Below are positions 7,782 through 15,795 of a stretch of 64,000 nt of DNA, piece by piece. The notes beneath the pieces are model-generated. The model was not told where the DNA came from, did not search any database, and was given only the letters and a program-made list of their open reading frames with translations. A program made the position numbers and the translations under genes. How positions within the stretch are numbered: position 1 is the first letter of the stretch; each line of letters starts with the position of its first letter. Origin of the DNA: Streptantibioticus ferralitis (lineage in GTDB: Bacteria > Actinomycetota > Actinomycetes > Streptomycetales > Streptomycetaceae); assembly GCF_029223525.1 (NCBI RefSeq), contig NZ_JARHTQ010000002.1:248001-312000 (forward strand), read 5' to 3'.

Positions 7782-8441
7782 ATGATTGATCTTGTCGAGC
7801 TGCGCGTGTTCATCGGACCTGACGGGCGTGGCGGAAATCCGCTCGGCGTCGTGACCGACGGTGCTCAGGTCCCGGGCACCGCCGACCGGCAGCGGCTGGC
7901 CACCCAACTCGGCTTCAGCGAGACCGTGTTCATCGACGATGTCATACGTGGCGCGGTCGACATCTACACCCCCAGCGCCCAGCTGGCTTTCGCGGGGCAC
8001 CCGCTGGTCGGCACCTCGTGGCTGATGCGGGAGCGCGGGCAGGCGGCTGAGGTGCTGCGTCCGGCGGCGGGGGAGGTACGGACCTGGGCGGAGGACGATT
8101 TCACCTGGATCCGCGGGCGCGCGCAATGGGCTTCCGGGCGGCGTACGCACCAGTACGCCACGGCGGCCGAGGTGGACGCGCTGCCCGCACCGCCACCGGG
8201 TACGGGATGGCTGTACGCCTGGGCCTGGCTGGACGAGGCGGCCGGACAGGTCAGGGCCCGGGCGTTTCCGCGGCGCGGGGACAACATCGTGGAGGACGAG
8301 GCGACGGGCGCCGCCGCCGTCGTCCTCACCGGCGAACTGGGCCGTCCGCTGGACATCCGGCAGGGCGCCGCCTCACAGATCCTCACCCGGGTGCATCCCG
8401 GCGGCTGGATCGACGTCGGTGGCCGCGTCGCCCGGTCCTGA
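7782..8441 (+). CDS. PhzF-family (phenazine biosynthesis-like) isomerase-fold protein
   Basis: 219 residues, shorter than the usual 260-300 of PhzF proteins, with family motifs GRGGNPLGVV, LGFSETVFI, LAFAGHPLVGTSW and EDEATGAAAVVL in the expected order. The Glu of the SET/SETVF motif is the catalytic acid in PhzF and is kept. The shortening falls in the middle, where the domain-swap region is reduced. ATG 7782 is the only good start. Stand-alone, with a strong bidirectional hairpin after the stop. Substrate unknown; no phenazine genes are nearby, so a housekeeping or detoxification role is likelier than antibiotic synthesis. Confidence 0.8.
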   Translation: MIDLVELRVFIGPDGRGGNPLGVVTDGAQVPGTADRQRLATQLGFSETVFIDDVIRGAVDIYTPSAQLAFAGHPLVGTSWLMRERGQAAEVLRPAAGEVRTWAEDDFTWIRGRAQWASGRRTHQYATAAEVDALPAPPPGTGWLYAWAWLDEAAGQVRARAFPRRGDNIVEDEATGAAAVVLTGELGRPLDIRQGAASQILTRVHPGGWIDVGGRVARS

Positions 8442-8457
8442 GGCGGGTCACAGCAGA

Positions 8458-8496
8458 GACGGTGCCCGTACCGGAAGAACCGGTACGGGCACCGTC
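8458..8496. terminator. Bidirectional rho-independent-type hairpin
   Basis: A perfect 17-bp stem (8458-8474 with 8480-8496) closed by an AAGAA loop lies between the convergent PhzF-like and CBS genes. There is no long T tract, as usual in Streptomyces. Confidence 0.85.
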
Positions 8497-8506
8497 ACGC
8501 CGGGGA

Positions 8507-8944
8507 TCACCGTGCGGCGTACACCTTCTCGCAGAACTCGGCGACCTCGTGCTCCGGAAGGCTGCGCACCACGTCCGCCTCGCTGATCACGCCGACCAGC
8601 CGTTTCTGCTCCAGGACCGGAAGCCTGCGGATCTTCTGGTCCTCCATCAGGTGCAGGGCCTCGCCGATGTCCGCGTCGGCGTCGATCCAGTGCAGATGGC
8701 TGGCGAGTTCGCGGGCCTTGACGGTCGACGGGTCGCGGCCTTCCGCGACGCACTTGATCACGATGTCGCGGTCGGTGATGATTCCGGTCAGCTTGTCGTG
8801 GTCGCAGATCGGCAGCGACCCCACGTGGAGGTCACGCATCGTTCGTGCGGCCTCCTGGAGGCTCTCGTCCGCCTGGACGCACTTGGCGCCCTGATGCATG
8901 ATGTCGCGGGCTTTTCCTTGGATTGCTGACTTCCGCTTCGCCAC
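8507..8944 (-). CDS. Two-CBS-domain protein, Hrp1-like
   Basis: 145-residue cytosolic protein made of two CBS motifs (about residues 10-65 and 75-135), e.g. DIMHQGAKCVQADESLQEAARTM and LTGIITDRDIVIKCVAEG, then RRLPVLEQKRLVGVISEADVV. Closest in layout to the hypoxia-response protein Hrp1 of the mycobacterial DosR regulon; CBS pairs bind adenosyl nucleotides. The start is GTG 8944 with GGAGGTG upstream. The related genes further along (two USPs, a second CBS protein, DevS/DevR) suggest it belongs to the same stress regulon although it lies more than 20 kb away. Confidence 0.88.
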   Translation of the reverse strand: MAKRKSAIQGKARDIMHQGAKCVQADESLQEAARTMRDLHVGSLPICDHDKLTGIITDRDIVIKCVAEGRDPSTVKARELASHLHWIDADADIGEALHLMEDQKIRRLPVLEQKRLVGVISEADVVRSLPEHEVAEFCEKVYAAR

Positions 8945-9116
8945 TGTGGCTCACCTCCTCGGTGAATCCCGGCCATGCCGGTAGTCCTCTGCCAGGGCGA
9001 ACCCGTGCATACCGAGAAAAGTGCAGATCGCTTCCATACTGGACGCCCGGCGGGAATCACACCATTGGAAACCGCCGAACGGGTGAATCTTCCCGGCGGA
9101 TGCCACCGTCCTCCCC

Positions 9117-10118
9117 CTACAGCACGAACCCGTATGGAAACGGATCATCGGGGTCGAGCAGGTAGTTCGCGGTGCCCGTGATCCACGCCCGGCCGGAGAA
9201 CTCCGGCACCACCGCGGGCCGACCGCCGACCTCCGTTTCACCGACCAGCCGGCCGGTGAAACGGGTGCCGATGAACGACTCGTTGCTGAACTCCGTGTGC
9301 AGCGGCAGTTCGCCGCGTGCGTGCAACTGAGCCATCCGCGCCGAAGTGCCGGTACCGCACGGTGAACGGTCGAACCAGCCCGGATGGATGGCCATGGCGT
9401 TACGGGAGTGCCGGGCGTCCGATCCCGGGGCCAGGAACTGCACATGCTTGCAGCCGTTGATCAGCGGATCGACGGGGTGCACCGGGCGGCGCTGTTCGTT
9501 GACGGCCCGCATCGTCGCCAGCCCGGCGGCGAGGATCTCGTCCTTGCGCGCGCGGTCAAACGGCAACCCGAGCTGTTCCAGCTCGACGATGGCGTAGAAG
9601 TTCCCGCCGTACGCCATGTCGTAGCGGACCTCGCCCAGCGCCGGAACCTCCACCCTCGCGTCCAGCGCGAGCGCGAACGCGTCCACATTGCGCAATGTCA
9701 CCCGCTCCGCGACGCCGTCCCGAACCGCCACCCGCGCCTCCACCAGGCCCGCTGGGGTGTCCAGGCGTACGACCGTCTCCGGCTCGGTCACCGTGACCAT
9801 TCCGGTCTCCACCAGCACGGTGGCCACCCCGATGGTGCCGTGCCCGCACATCGGCAGGAAGCCGCTGACCTCGATGTAGAGCACACCCCAGTCCGCGTCC
9901 GGCCGGGTCGGCGGCTGCAGGATCGCACCGCTCATCGCCGCATGCCCGCGCGGCTCGTCGACCAGGAACCGGCGCAGCCCGTCCAGCCGGTCGACGGCGT
10001 ACCGGCGCCGCTCGGCCATCGTCCCTCCGGGAACCGGCCCCACTCCACCGGTGACCACCCGGGTGGGCATGCCCTCGGTGTGCGAGTCGACCGCGCTGAT
10101 CGTACGGACAGAACGCAT
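9117..10118 (-). CDS. 4-hydroxyproline 2-epimerase (proline racemase superfamily)
   Basis: Converts trans-4-hydroxy-L-proline to cis-4-hydroxy-D-proline. The two catalytic Cys are seen at 91 (MCGHGTIG) and 254 (RSPCGTGTSA), so it is an epimerase/racemase rather than the Cys-to-Thr dehydratase subfamily. His after the first Cys-Gly and the cluster context favour hydroxyproline over proline. 333 residues, normal length. It is the last gene of a five-gene operon read right to left, starting 9 bases after the DapA-family gene. No terminator was obvious downstream before the CBS gene. Confidence 0.88.
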   Translation of the reverse strand: MRSVRTISAVDSHTEGMPTRVVTGGVGPVPGGTMAERRRYAVDRLDGLRRFLVDEPRGHAAMSGAILQPPTRPDADWGVLYIEVSGFLPMCGHGTIGVATVLVETGMVTVTEPETVVRLDTPAGLVEARVAVRDGVAERVTLRNVDAFALALDARVEVPALGEVRYDMAYGGNFYAIVELEQLGLPFDRARKDEILAAGLATMRAVNEQRRPVHPVDPLINGCKHVQFLAPGSDARHSRNAMAIHPGWFDRSPCGTGTSARMAQLHARGELPLHTEFSNESFIGTRFTGRLVGETEVGGRPAVVPEFSGRAWITGTANYLLDPDDPFPYGFVL

Positions 10119-10127
10119 CCGTGGGCC

Positions 10128-11051
10128 CTACCTTCCGAGGGCCGCGACAGCCCTTGCCATGTCGGCCGCGACCTGTTCGCGGTGCGCCGGGACCAGTGGG
10201 CCGCGCGGTGGGCGACAGGGGCCGCCGTACCGCCCGACCAACTCCATCGAGGCCTTGATGGCCTGTACGAACTCGGTGCGCGAATCCCAGCGGAACGCCG
10301 CCACCAGCGGCTCGTACAACGCCCTGGCCTCGTCCAGCCGCCCGGCGGCGGCCAGTTGGAACAGACGGACGGACTCGGCGGGGAAGACGTTCGGAAACCC
10401 CGCGAACCAGCCCGCGGCCCCCATCAGCAGGCCCTCCAGGACCACGTCGTCCGCGCCGCACACCACCTCCAGGCCGGGTGCCCGCTCCCTGATCTCCAGC
10501 ACCCGCCGGACGTCGCCGGAGAACTCCTTCACCGCGACCACGTTGTCGATCGCGGCGATCTCGGCGAGCAGGTCAGGGGTCAGGTCGACCTTGGTGTCGA
10601 TCGGGTTGTTGTAGACCATCACCGGCAGGCCGACCCGGGCCACCGCCTCGAAGTGCGCCAGGACCTCACCGCGGTTCGCCCGGTACATCGTCGGCGGCAG
10701 GCAGAGCACGCCGTCCGCACCGTCCTCGGCCGCGGCCTCGGCCCACCGCACGGCCTGGTGCGCACCGACCCCGTGCACCCCGACGACCACCGTGCCACCG
10801 CCGCCCACCGCCTCGATCGCGGTACGGGCCACGGCGCGCCGCTCCTCGTCGGTCAGCGACGAGTACTCGCCCAGCGAGCCATTGGGGCCGACCCCGTGAC
10901 AGCCGTTCGCCACCAGCCATGCGCAGTGCTCCGCGTAGCGGTCGTGGTCGACCGCCAGACCGGCGGGCGCGGACGCCTTCTCGTAGAACGGCAGCGCGGT
11001 GGCCACGATGACCCCGCCCAAACCGCTGATCTGCGATCGTGTTGCGTTCAT
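10128..11051 (-). CDS. DapA-family lyase, probable 1-pyrroline-4-hydroxy-2-carboxylate deaminase
   Basis: 307-residue (beta/alpha)8 aldolase of the dihydrodipicolinate synthase family. Motifs: GPNGSLGEYSSLTDEER near residue 55, Tyr in MVYNNP, and Schiff-base Lys in VAVKEFSGD near residue 173. In hydroxyproline catabolism this family deaminates the dehydrogenase product to 2-oxoglutarate semialdehyde; the flanking epimerase and dehydrogenase subunits make that role likely. The start ATG at 11051 overlaps the stop of the upstream FAD subunit (ATGA), indicating translational coupling. A longer in-frame extension upstream is a shadow of the FAD gene and was excluded. Confidence 0.85.
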   Translation of the reverse strand: MNATRSQISGLGGVIVATALPFYEKASAPAGLAVDHDRYAEHCAWLVANGCHGVGPNGSLGEYSSLTDEERRAVARTAIEAVGGGGTVVVGVHGVGAHQAVRWAEAAAEDGADGVLCLPPTMYRANRGEVLAHFEAVARVGLPVMVYNNPIDTKVDLTPDLLAEIAAIDNVVAVKEFSGDVRRVLEIRERAPGLEVVCGADDVVLEGLLMGAAGWFAGFPNVFPAESVRLFQLAAAGRLDEARALYEPLVAAFRWDSRTEFVQAIKASMELVGRYGGPCRPPRGPLVPAHREQVAADMARAVAALGR

Positions 11052-12532
11052 CAACTCCACTCCTCGGTATCGGAGTTCGGGATCCGCTCGGGCGGGGCGG
11101 CCAACTCGCCCAGCCTGATCGGCTGGGCGATCGGCCGTCGGTGCGGGCTGGCCGCCGGCAGCCCCTGGACCTGGCGTCCGGCGGCCTCGCCGGACAGCCG
11201 CTCGGTCAGCTCGGCGACCGTCGGTCCGCAGACCCGTGCCTGGCAGGGGCCGAGTCCGGCGCGGGTGCGCAGCCTGATGACGCGGGGATCGGCACCGGCC
11301 TGGCCGGTGGCGGCCCGGCGCAGTGCGTCGTAATCCGTCTCCTCGCAGCGGCAGATGACCGTCCGCGGTCGCAACCACCCCGGCCACTGGCCGCCGATGG
11401 GGTGTGCCCGGGCCAACCGCCGGGCGAACGCCCGCCCTTGGTCACGGCTGCGGCGCAGCGCGAGCAGGGCGGGCAGCCGGGAGTCACCGCCTCCGGCCAC
11501 CCATCCGGCGAGCGCGCCCTCGGCCCGCGCGGCCTGGGCCCCGGCGATCCCGGTGATCTCCCCTGCGGCGTACACCCCGGGACAACTGGTGCGCTGGTCG
11601 CGGTCGACGGCCACGAACTCGCCGGATGACACGGCGCGCAGTGCGCAACCCGCGGCCACGGCGAGTTCCAACCGCGGGCTGAAGCCGTGGGTGACGCACA
11701 GCGCGTCCACCGGTACGGTCCGCTCGCTGCCGGGCACCACCGACCAGTCGGCGCGCAGCCGCGCGATGACCACTTCCTCGACCTGGTCCGCACCCCGCGC
11801 CTCGATCACGGTACGGCCGGTACGGTACGGCACACGGTGGCCCGCCAAGTCGGCCGCGTACTCGACGAGTTCGGGAAGCTTCGCGGCCTGGGCGGGCAGT
11901 TCCCATGGGCGCCGCAGCCAGCCGCGCGCCACGGTGGCCGCCGGATTGGCCTCGAGCACCTCCAGCACCCGTGATCCCGCCTCGAGGAGTGACCCGGCCA
12001 CAGGGAGCAGGAACGGCCCGGTGCCCGCGACCACCACCCGGTCGCCGACCACTACCCGCTCGCCCTTCGCCAAGGCCTGTGCGGCTCCGGCGGTGAACAC
12101 TCCGGGCAACTCCCAGCCGGGGAACGGCAGTACCCGGTCATGCGCGCCGACCGCGAGCACCAGTGCCCCGGGCTCCAGCACATGACGGCTGCGTCCGCCG
12201 CCGTCGGCGGGGCCGCGCAGCAGATGGACCCTCGGCGGACCCGGCGTTCCGGGGTCCGGGCGCTCCAGCGCCCACACGGCGGTCCGCGGCCACCAAGCAC
12301 AGCGCGGATGGGCCAGCACCCGCCGACGGCGGCGGTCGAAGGCGTTCCAGCCGTGCTGGAGGCGTTCCGGGTGCGTGGCCGCGTAGGGCTCCGGCAGCAT
12401 CCGGTGGTACTGGCCGCCGGGCTGCTCCTCGCTGTCGATCAGGGTCACCCGGGCGCCCGCGCCCAGCGCGGCCTCGGCTGCCGCGAGACCCGCGGGTCCC
12501 GCGCCGATGACGGCGACATGGCGGCGCGTCAT
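11051..12532 (-). CDS. FAD/NAD(P)-binding subunit of a D-hydroxyproline dehydrogenase (HcnB/LhpF-like)
   Basis: 493 residues. The N-terminal dinucleotide fold AVIGAGPAGLAAAEAAL binds FAD; a second fold VVVAGTGPFLLPVA near residue 172 and the ATG motif VYAAGEITGIAGAQAA near 315 complete a two-dinucleotide flavoprotein. The C-terminus has a BFD-like [2Fe-2S] region with Cys in VICRCEETDYDAL and LGPCQARVCGPTVAEL. This is the alpha subunit architecture of heteromeric amine dehydrogenases related to HcnB, octopine/opine and D-hydroxyproline dehydrogenases. It overlaps both neighbours by ATGA (start with the ferredoxin-like gene, stop with the DapA-family gene). Confidence 0.86.
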   Translation of the reverse strand: MTRRHVAVIGAGPAGLAAAEAALGAGARVTLIDSEEQPGGQYHRMLPEPYAATHPERLQHGWNAFDRRRRRVLAHPRCAWWPRTAVWALERPDPGTPGPPRVHLLRGPADGGGRSRHVLEPGALVLAVGAHDRVLPFPGWELPGVFTAGAAQALAKGERVVVGDRVVVAGTGPFLLPVAGSLLEAGSRVLEVLEANPAATVARGWLRRPWELPAQAAKLPELVEYAADLAGHRVPYRTGRTVIEARGADQVEEVVIARLRADWSVVPGSERTVPVDALCVTHGFSPRLELAVAAGCALRAVSSGEFVAVDRDQRTSCPGVYAAGEITGIAGAQAARAEGALAGWVAGGGDSRLPALLALRRSRDQGRAFARRLARAHPIGGQWPGWLRPRTVICRCEETDYDALRRAATGQAGADPRVIRLRTRAGLGPCQARVCGPTVAELTERLSGEAAGRQVQGLPAASPHRRPIAQPIRLGELAAPPERIPNSDTEEWS

Positions 12533-12849
12533 CGGGGCAGCGTCCCCGGCGCGGTCCGGGACTGGGTGGTCACCGCATCACCGTCGCGGGCCGGGCGGCG
12601 GCAGGCGCGGACATCGCGCTCGGCGTTGACCGTCACCAGGCAGTCGAAGCAGACGCCGATCCCGCAGAACACCCCGCGCGCCGCGCCGGAGGGGCCGCGC
12701 CGCCAGGCCAGCCGCCCGGCGGCGAGCAGCACGCCCGCCACGCTCTGGCCGTCGACGCCCTCGACGGTCTCGCCGTCGACGGTGATCCGCAGTGGTCGCT
12801 CGCACCGCCCGACGGCGTCGGTCTCGGCCGGAACACGTCGTGGGCTCAT
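12529..12849 (-). CDS. [2Fe-2S] ferredoxin-like subunit (HcnA/LhpE-like)
   Basis: 106-residue protein of the (2Fe-2S)-binding subunit type. The cluster Cys are in RGVFCGIGVCFDCLVTVN and a final DVRACRRP. In three-component D-hydroxyproline dehydrogenases this small subunit carries electrons between the two flavoproteins. Start and stop both overlap adjacent genes by 4 bases (ATGA), so stoichiometric production is expected. Confidence 0.85.
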   Translation of the reverse strand: MSPRRVPAETDAVGRCERPLRITVDGETVEGVDGQSVAGVLLAAGRLAWRRGPSGAARGVFCGIGVCFDCLVTVNAERDVRACRRPARDGDAVTTQSRTAPGTLPR

Positions 12850-14054
12850 ACCGTCTCCTCACTCGAACCGGGTGTGCCCGGCCCCACCACTGCCGGGCGG
12901 TCCACCCGGAACACGGTCGCGTCGATCCGCGTCGGCCGCCCCAGCACCAGGTCGCGCAGCAGCCGCGCGGTGCCCAGCGACAGACCGATCCCGGCGCCCT
13001 CGTGGCCGGTGGCATGCCACAGGCCGGGCAGCCGTGGATCGGCGCCGATCACCGGCAGATGGTCGGGGACGTAGGGCCGGAAGCCGCCGTACGCGCGCAT
13101 CACGGGGACGTCGGCCAGGCAGGGGAACAGCCGCAGCGCCTTGGCCGCGATCGACGACAGCACCTCGGGGCGCGGCCGGTCGTCGAACCCGGCGTACCGG
13201 CGCGACGAGCCCAGGAGCAGGGTCCCGGCCGGTGTGGACTCCACGACCGCCGAGGTCTGCGACTCCTCGGTACCGCTGCCGACCGCGGCCACGTAGTCGG
13301 CGTCGTAGACCTTGTGGAAGACCGTCGGCGGCAGGGGTGCGGTCACCAGGACATCGCCCCGCCGCGGACGGACGTGCACCGGTACGCCGAGCCGGTCGGC
13401 CAGTTCCGCCGCCCACGGGCCCGCGCAGTTGACGAAGGCATCCGCTTCGATGAGTCCGGCACGGGTGCGCACCGCGGTGAGCCGGCCGCCGCGGACGGCT
13501 GCGCCCAGCACCTCGCATTCGCGCCGCAACCGTGCCCCGGAGGCGAGCGCGTCGGTCAGCAGGGCGACGGCCGCGGCGGCCGGCTGGACCTGGGCGTCCT
13601 GCGGGTAGTACACGGCGGCGGTGTTGTCACGGGTGACGAACGGCTCGGCTTCGGCGAGCGCCGCGGAGTCGAGGACCTCGGCGCGTACCGACGCGGCGCG
13701 CTGCTCGGCGGCGAAGCGGGACAGCCGCCGGGCCCCGGGGTCGGTGGTCGCGATGACGATGCCGCCCTTGGGCTGCCATTCGACCGCCGCCACCGCCTCG
13801 GCGGCTTGGGCGGAGCGCTCGGCGACGGCGGCGAGCACCTCGGGCCACAAGCGCCGGGAGAGCTGGGCCAGTTCGAGTTCCGGGCCGGGGGCCTTGTCGG
13901 AGACCAGGATGTTGCCCTCGCCGTGCGAGGTGGTGGCGGCCGCCGCGCCACCGCGGTCGACTACGGTGACGTCGAACCCGGCGAGGGCCAGTTCGCGAGC
14001 GCAGGCGGCGCCGATGATCCCGGCGCCCAGAACCGCCACCCGCGTTCCCCGCAT
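12846..14054 (-). CDS. FAD-dependent D-amino-acid (D-hydroxyproline) dehydrogenase subunit, DadA-like
   Basis: 402 residues of the DAO/DadA fold: N-terminal FAD motif VAVLGAGIIGAACARELAL, substrate region YYPQDAQVQP typical of DadA-type enzymes near residue 165, and C-terminal YGGFRPYVPDHLPVIG followed by ATGHEGAGIGLSLGTARLL closing the FAD site. Expected to oxidise cis-4-hydroxy-D-proline to 1-pyrroline-4-hydroxy-2-carboxylate. First gene of the operon, with GAGGAGG at 14061-14067 as ribosome binding site, immediately preceded by an operator-like palindrome. Promoter control by the XRE-cupin regulator upstream is likely. Confidence 0.87.
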   Translation of the reverse strand: MRGTRVAVLGAGIIGAACARELALAGFDVTVVDRGGAAAATTSHGEGNILVSDKAPGPELELAQLSRRLWPEVLAAVAERSAQAAEAVAAVEWQPKGGIVIATTDPGARRLSRFAAEQRAASVRAEVLDSAALAEAEPFVTRDNTAAVYYPQDAQVQPAAAAVALLTDALASGARLRRECEVLGAAVRGGRLTAVRTRAGLIEADAFVNCAGPWAAELADRLGVPVHVRPRRGDVLVTAPLPPTVFHKVYDADYVAAVGSGTEESQTSAVVESTPAGTLLLGSSRRYAGFDDRPRPEVLSSIAAKALRLFPCLADVPVMRAYGGFRPYVPDHLPVIGADPRLPGLWHATGHEGAGIGLSLGTARLLRDLVLGRPTRIDATVFRVDRPAVVGPGTPGSSEETV

Positions 14055-14065
14055 GGAAGCCCTCC

Positions 14066-14085
14066 TCGTTCGATAAAACGAACGA
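14066..14085. promoter_or_regulatory. Operator-like palindrome before the hydroxyproline operon
   Basis: A perfect 7-6-7 inverted repeat, TCGTTCG-ATAAAA-CGAACGA, lies 12-31 bases upstream of the first structural gene and overlaps its Shine-Dalgarno. Its core TTCG-N6-CGAA is shared with the palindrome upstream of the regulator gene at 14740-14757. Confidence 0.7.
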
Positions 14086-14093
14086 TGGTGAGG

Positions 14094-14714
14094 CTATGGC
14101 GCCACTGATGGAGAGTCAACAGTCAGGTCGTGCGGCGCGGCCGGGTGCAGCCGCTGGCCCTTCTGGTACTGCAGCAGCAGCACCGAGCGGACCGCCGCGC
14201 CGAGCGCTGTGTAACTGTGCGGCCGGGCCGCGTTGAAGCCCACGTAGTCGCCGGGGCCCAGCTCCACCCGGTGCCCGTCCACCTCGACCCGCAACCGGCC
14301 CGCCTGCACGACGGTGTGCTCGGTGCCGACGTGGCCGAGCGAGTCCTGCCGGCAGTCCGCCCGCACCAGTTGGTCGTAGACGTCCACCACGGCATCGCCC
14401 GACGTGATGCGCCGCAGTGCGCGCAGGTCGACGCCCGCACCGCTGAGCACCTCCACCTGCGCGGCGCGCACCACGGTCAGTTCGCCGGGCGGCTGGCTGT
14501 CCAGCAGGTCGGCGATGGGTACTTCGAGCACCCGGGACAGGCTGAACACCGTCTCGATGGTGGGATTGCCGCTACCGGACTCCAGTTGGGACAGCGTCGC
14601 CTTGCCGATTCCGGAACGCCGTGCCAACTCGGAGAGGGAGAGCCCGCGTTGTGCTCTGACCCGCTTGAGGTTGGCTGCCAGCATCTCCCGGATCGAGGCC
14701 TCAGGGACGCTCAC
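14094..14714 (-). CDS. XRE-family regulator with C-terminal cupin domain
   Basis: 206 residues: HTH at about 12-66 (LKRVRAQRGLSLSELARRSGIGK then LSQLESGSGNPTIETVFSLSRVL), cupin at about 115-190 (TVVQAGRLRVEVDGHRVELGPGDYVGFNAARPHSY). This architecture is common for regulators of amine and amino-acid catabolism, where the cupin binds the effector. It lies 39 bases upstream of the hydroxyproline operon on the same strand, with TTCG-N6-CGAA palindromes before both itself and the operon, so autoregulation plus control of the operon is the simplest model. The effector is inferred to be a hydroxyproline intermediate. Confidence 0.87.
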   Translation of the reverse strand: MSVPEASIREMLAANLKRVRAQRGLSLSELARRSGIGKATLSQLESGSGNPTIETVFSLSRVLEVPIADLLDSQPPGELTVVRAAQVEVLSGAGVDLRALRRITSGDAVVDVYDQLVRADCRQDSLGHVGTEHTVVQAGRLRVEVDGHRVELGPGDYVGFNAARPHSYTALGAAVRSVLLLQYQKGQRLHPAAPHDLTVDSPSVAP

Positions 14715-14739
14715 GCACGCTCTCCTTCATCCCATGATG

Positions 14740-14757
14740 TTCGTTATGGCGAACGAA
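14740..14757. promoter_or_regulatory. Operator-like palindrome upstream of the XRE-cupin regulator
   Basis: Perfect 6-6-6 inverted repeat TTCGTT-ATGGCG-AACGAA, 26 bases upstream of the regulator start, sharing the TTCG-N6-CGAA core with the site at 14066-14085. Confidence 0.7.
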
Positions 14758-14786
14758 GGCGGCAAGCGCAGCGTTCGATGTAGCGG

Positions 14787-15142
14787 TCAGTGTTGGGGCA
14801 GGCGGCACCGCCGCGCAACCGGGGGCGGGTCCTCGCGCAGCACCAGCGCCAGCAGTCCGGGGAACCGCCGGTCGAACTCCGCACGGGGCGGCCGGTTGAC
14901 CCGCTTGGGGCCCGCGTCTCGCTGTTCGATGAGACCGGCCTGCCGTAGCACGCTGAAGTGGTCGCTGAGCGCGGCCTTGCCCACTGGTACGTCGAAGCTG
15001 CCGCAGGCACGTGGCAGTCCTCGGAAGCGGCCAGTTCCCGGACGAGTCCCAGCCGGACCGGGTCGGAGAGGGCGGCCAGGGCGGTCAGCAGCGGGACCTC
15101 GTCGGGGTGGGTGTGCTCTGGTGCGGGCCGGTGGCTGCGCAT
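14787..15142 (-). pseudogene. ArsR-family HTH regulator with a -1 frameshift
   Basis: The first frame from ATG 15142 gives VPLLTALAALSDPVRLGLVR, the start of an ArsR winged helix, but then turns to nonsense. The recognition helix and C-terminus continue in a different frame from about 15014 downward (ACGSFDVPVGKAALSDHFSV, then LRQAGLIEQRDAGPKR), ending at 14787. The two halves join perfectly if one base is added in the segment 15003-15017, giving a normal regulator of about 118 residues. It follows the lipoprotein gene by 21 bases on the same strand. Either a recent single-base deletion or a sequencing error. Confidence 0.75.
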
Positions 15143-15163
15143 GGGCGGATCCTTCCCTCGTGC

Positions 15164-15682
15164 CTACCGGGTGGCGACCCGCGCCTGCAGGTGCACCAGT
15201 CCCGCGACACCGAACTGGAGCGTCAGCGGCAGGGTGTGGCTGGCGTTGCCGACGTTCACCTTGGGGAGCAGGATGCTGGGTGCGTCCTGACTGCCGAACG
15301 TGATGGTCGTTCCCGGCCTGAGCAGGATGCCGGCGGTCGACAGTGATCCGTTGGCCGCACTGCCGCCCCGCAGCGTGGCGCGGCCGCCGTCCGCGGTCGC
15401 CAGCATGGCCAGGTGCTCCGGCACGCTGCCGTTGTTGCGGAGGGTCATGGTGAGCTGGCCGGTTCCGGACGGTCCGATGTGGGCGACCGCGTCATGGATC
15501 GCCAGGTCGGTGCCGGTGCGGGCGTCCTGGATCACCAGCTCGCCCGGGGTGGTGGGGCTGCTGGACGTAGCGGGGGCTGAGGGCTGGCTCTGGCCACCCG
15601 AACAGCCCGCTCCCAGGCCGATGATGGCGGCCGAGACCACGGCCGCGCGACTGGTTCGGGCAAAGACGCCATTGCGTGTCAT
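15164..15682 (-). CDS. Secreted lipoprotein, possibly PCu(A)C-like fold
   Basis: 172 residues from ATG 15682 with a signal peptide (RTSRAAVVSAAIIGLGAGC) ending in the lipobox GAGC at about residue 26, a Ser/Thr/Pro linker, and an all-beta domain (LAIHDAVAHIGPSGTGQLTMTL, then LTLQFGVAGLVHLQARV). The order of strands recalls small copper-chaperone-like lipoproteins of actinobacteria, but the His/Met copper ligands of PCu(A)C are not clearly present, so metal binding is not claimed. It may share a transcript with the frameshifted ArsR gene. Confidence 0.65.
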   Translation of the reverse strand: MTRNGVFARTSRAAVVSAAIIGLGAGCSGGQSQPSAPATSSSPTTPGELVIQDARTGTDLAIHDAVAHIGPSGTGQLTMTLRNNGSVPEHLAMLATADGGRATLRGGSAANGSLSTAGILLRPGTTITFGSQDAPSILLPKVNVGNASHTLPLTLQFGVAGLVHLQARVATR

Positions 15683-15795
15683 CTCTGCATTATGCGAAAC
15701 GTGGTTGGCCGTTCCGTGGTGCACCCCACCGACAACGGCCTCGGTCCGCACCGGTCATGGTGCGGGCCGAGGCCGAGGCCGTGGGCTTGGCTGGT

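Noticed and set aside
7782-8441. PhzF-like gene as part of a phenazine cluster
   Set aside because: No other phz genes; family members are widespread with other roles.
15164-15682. Lipoprotein as a definite PCu(A)C copper chaperone
   Set aside because: The His/Met copper ligand pattern is not evident, so only a tentative fold similarity is kept.
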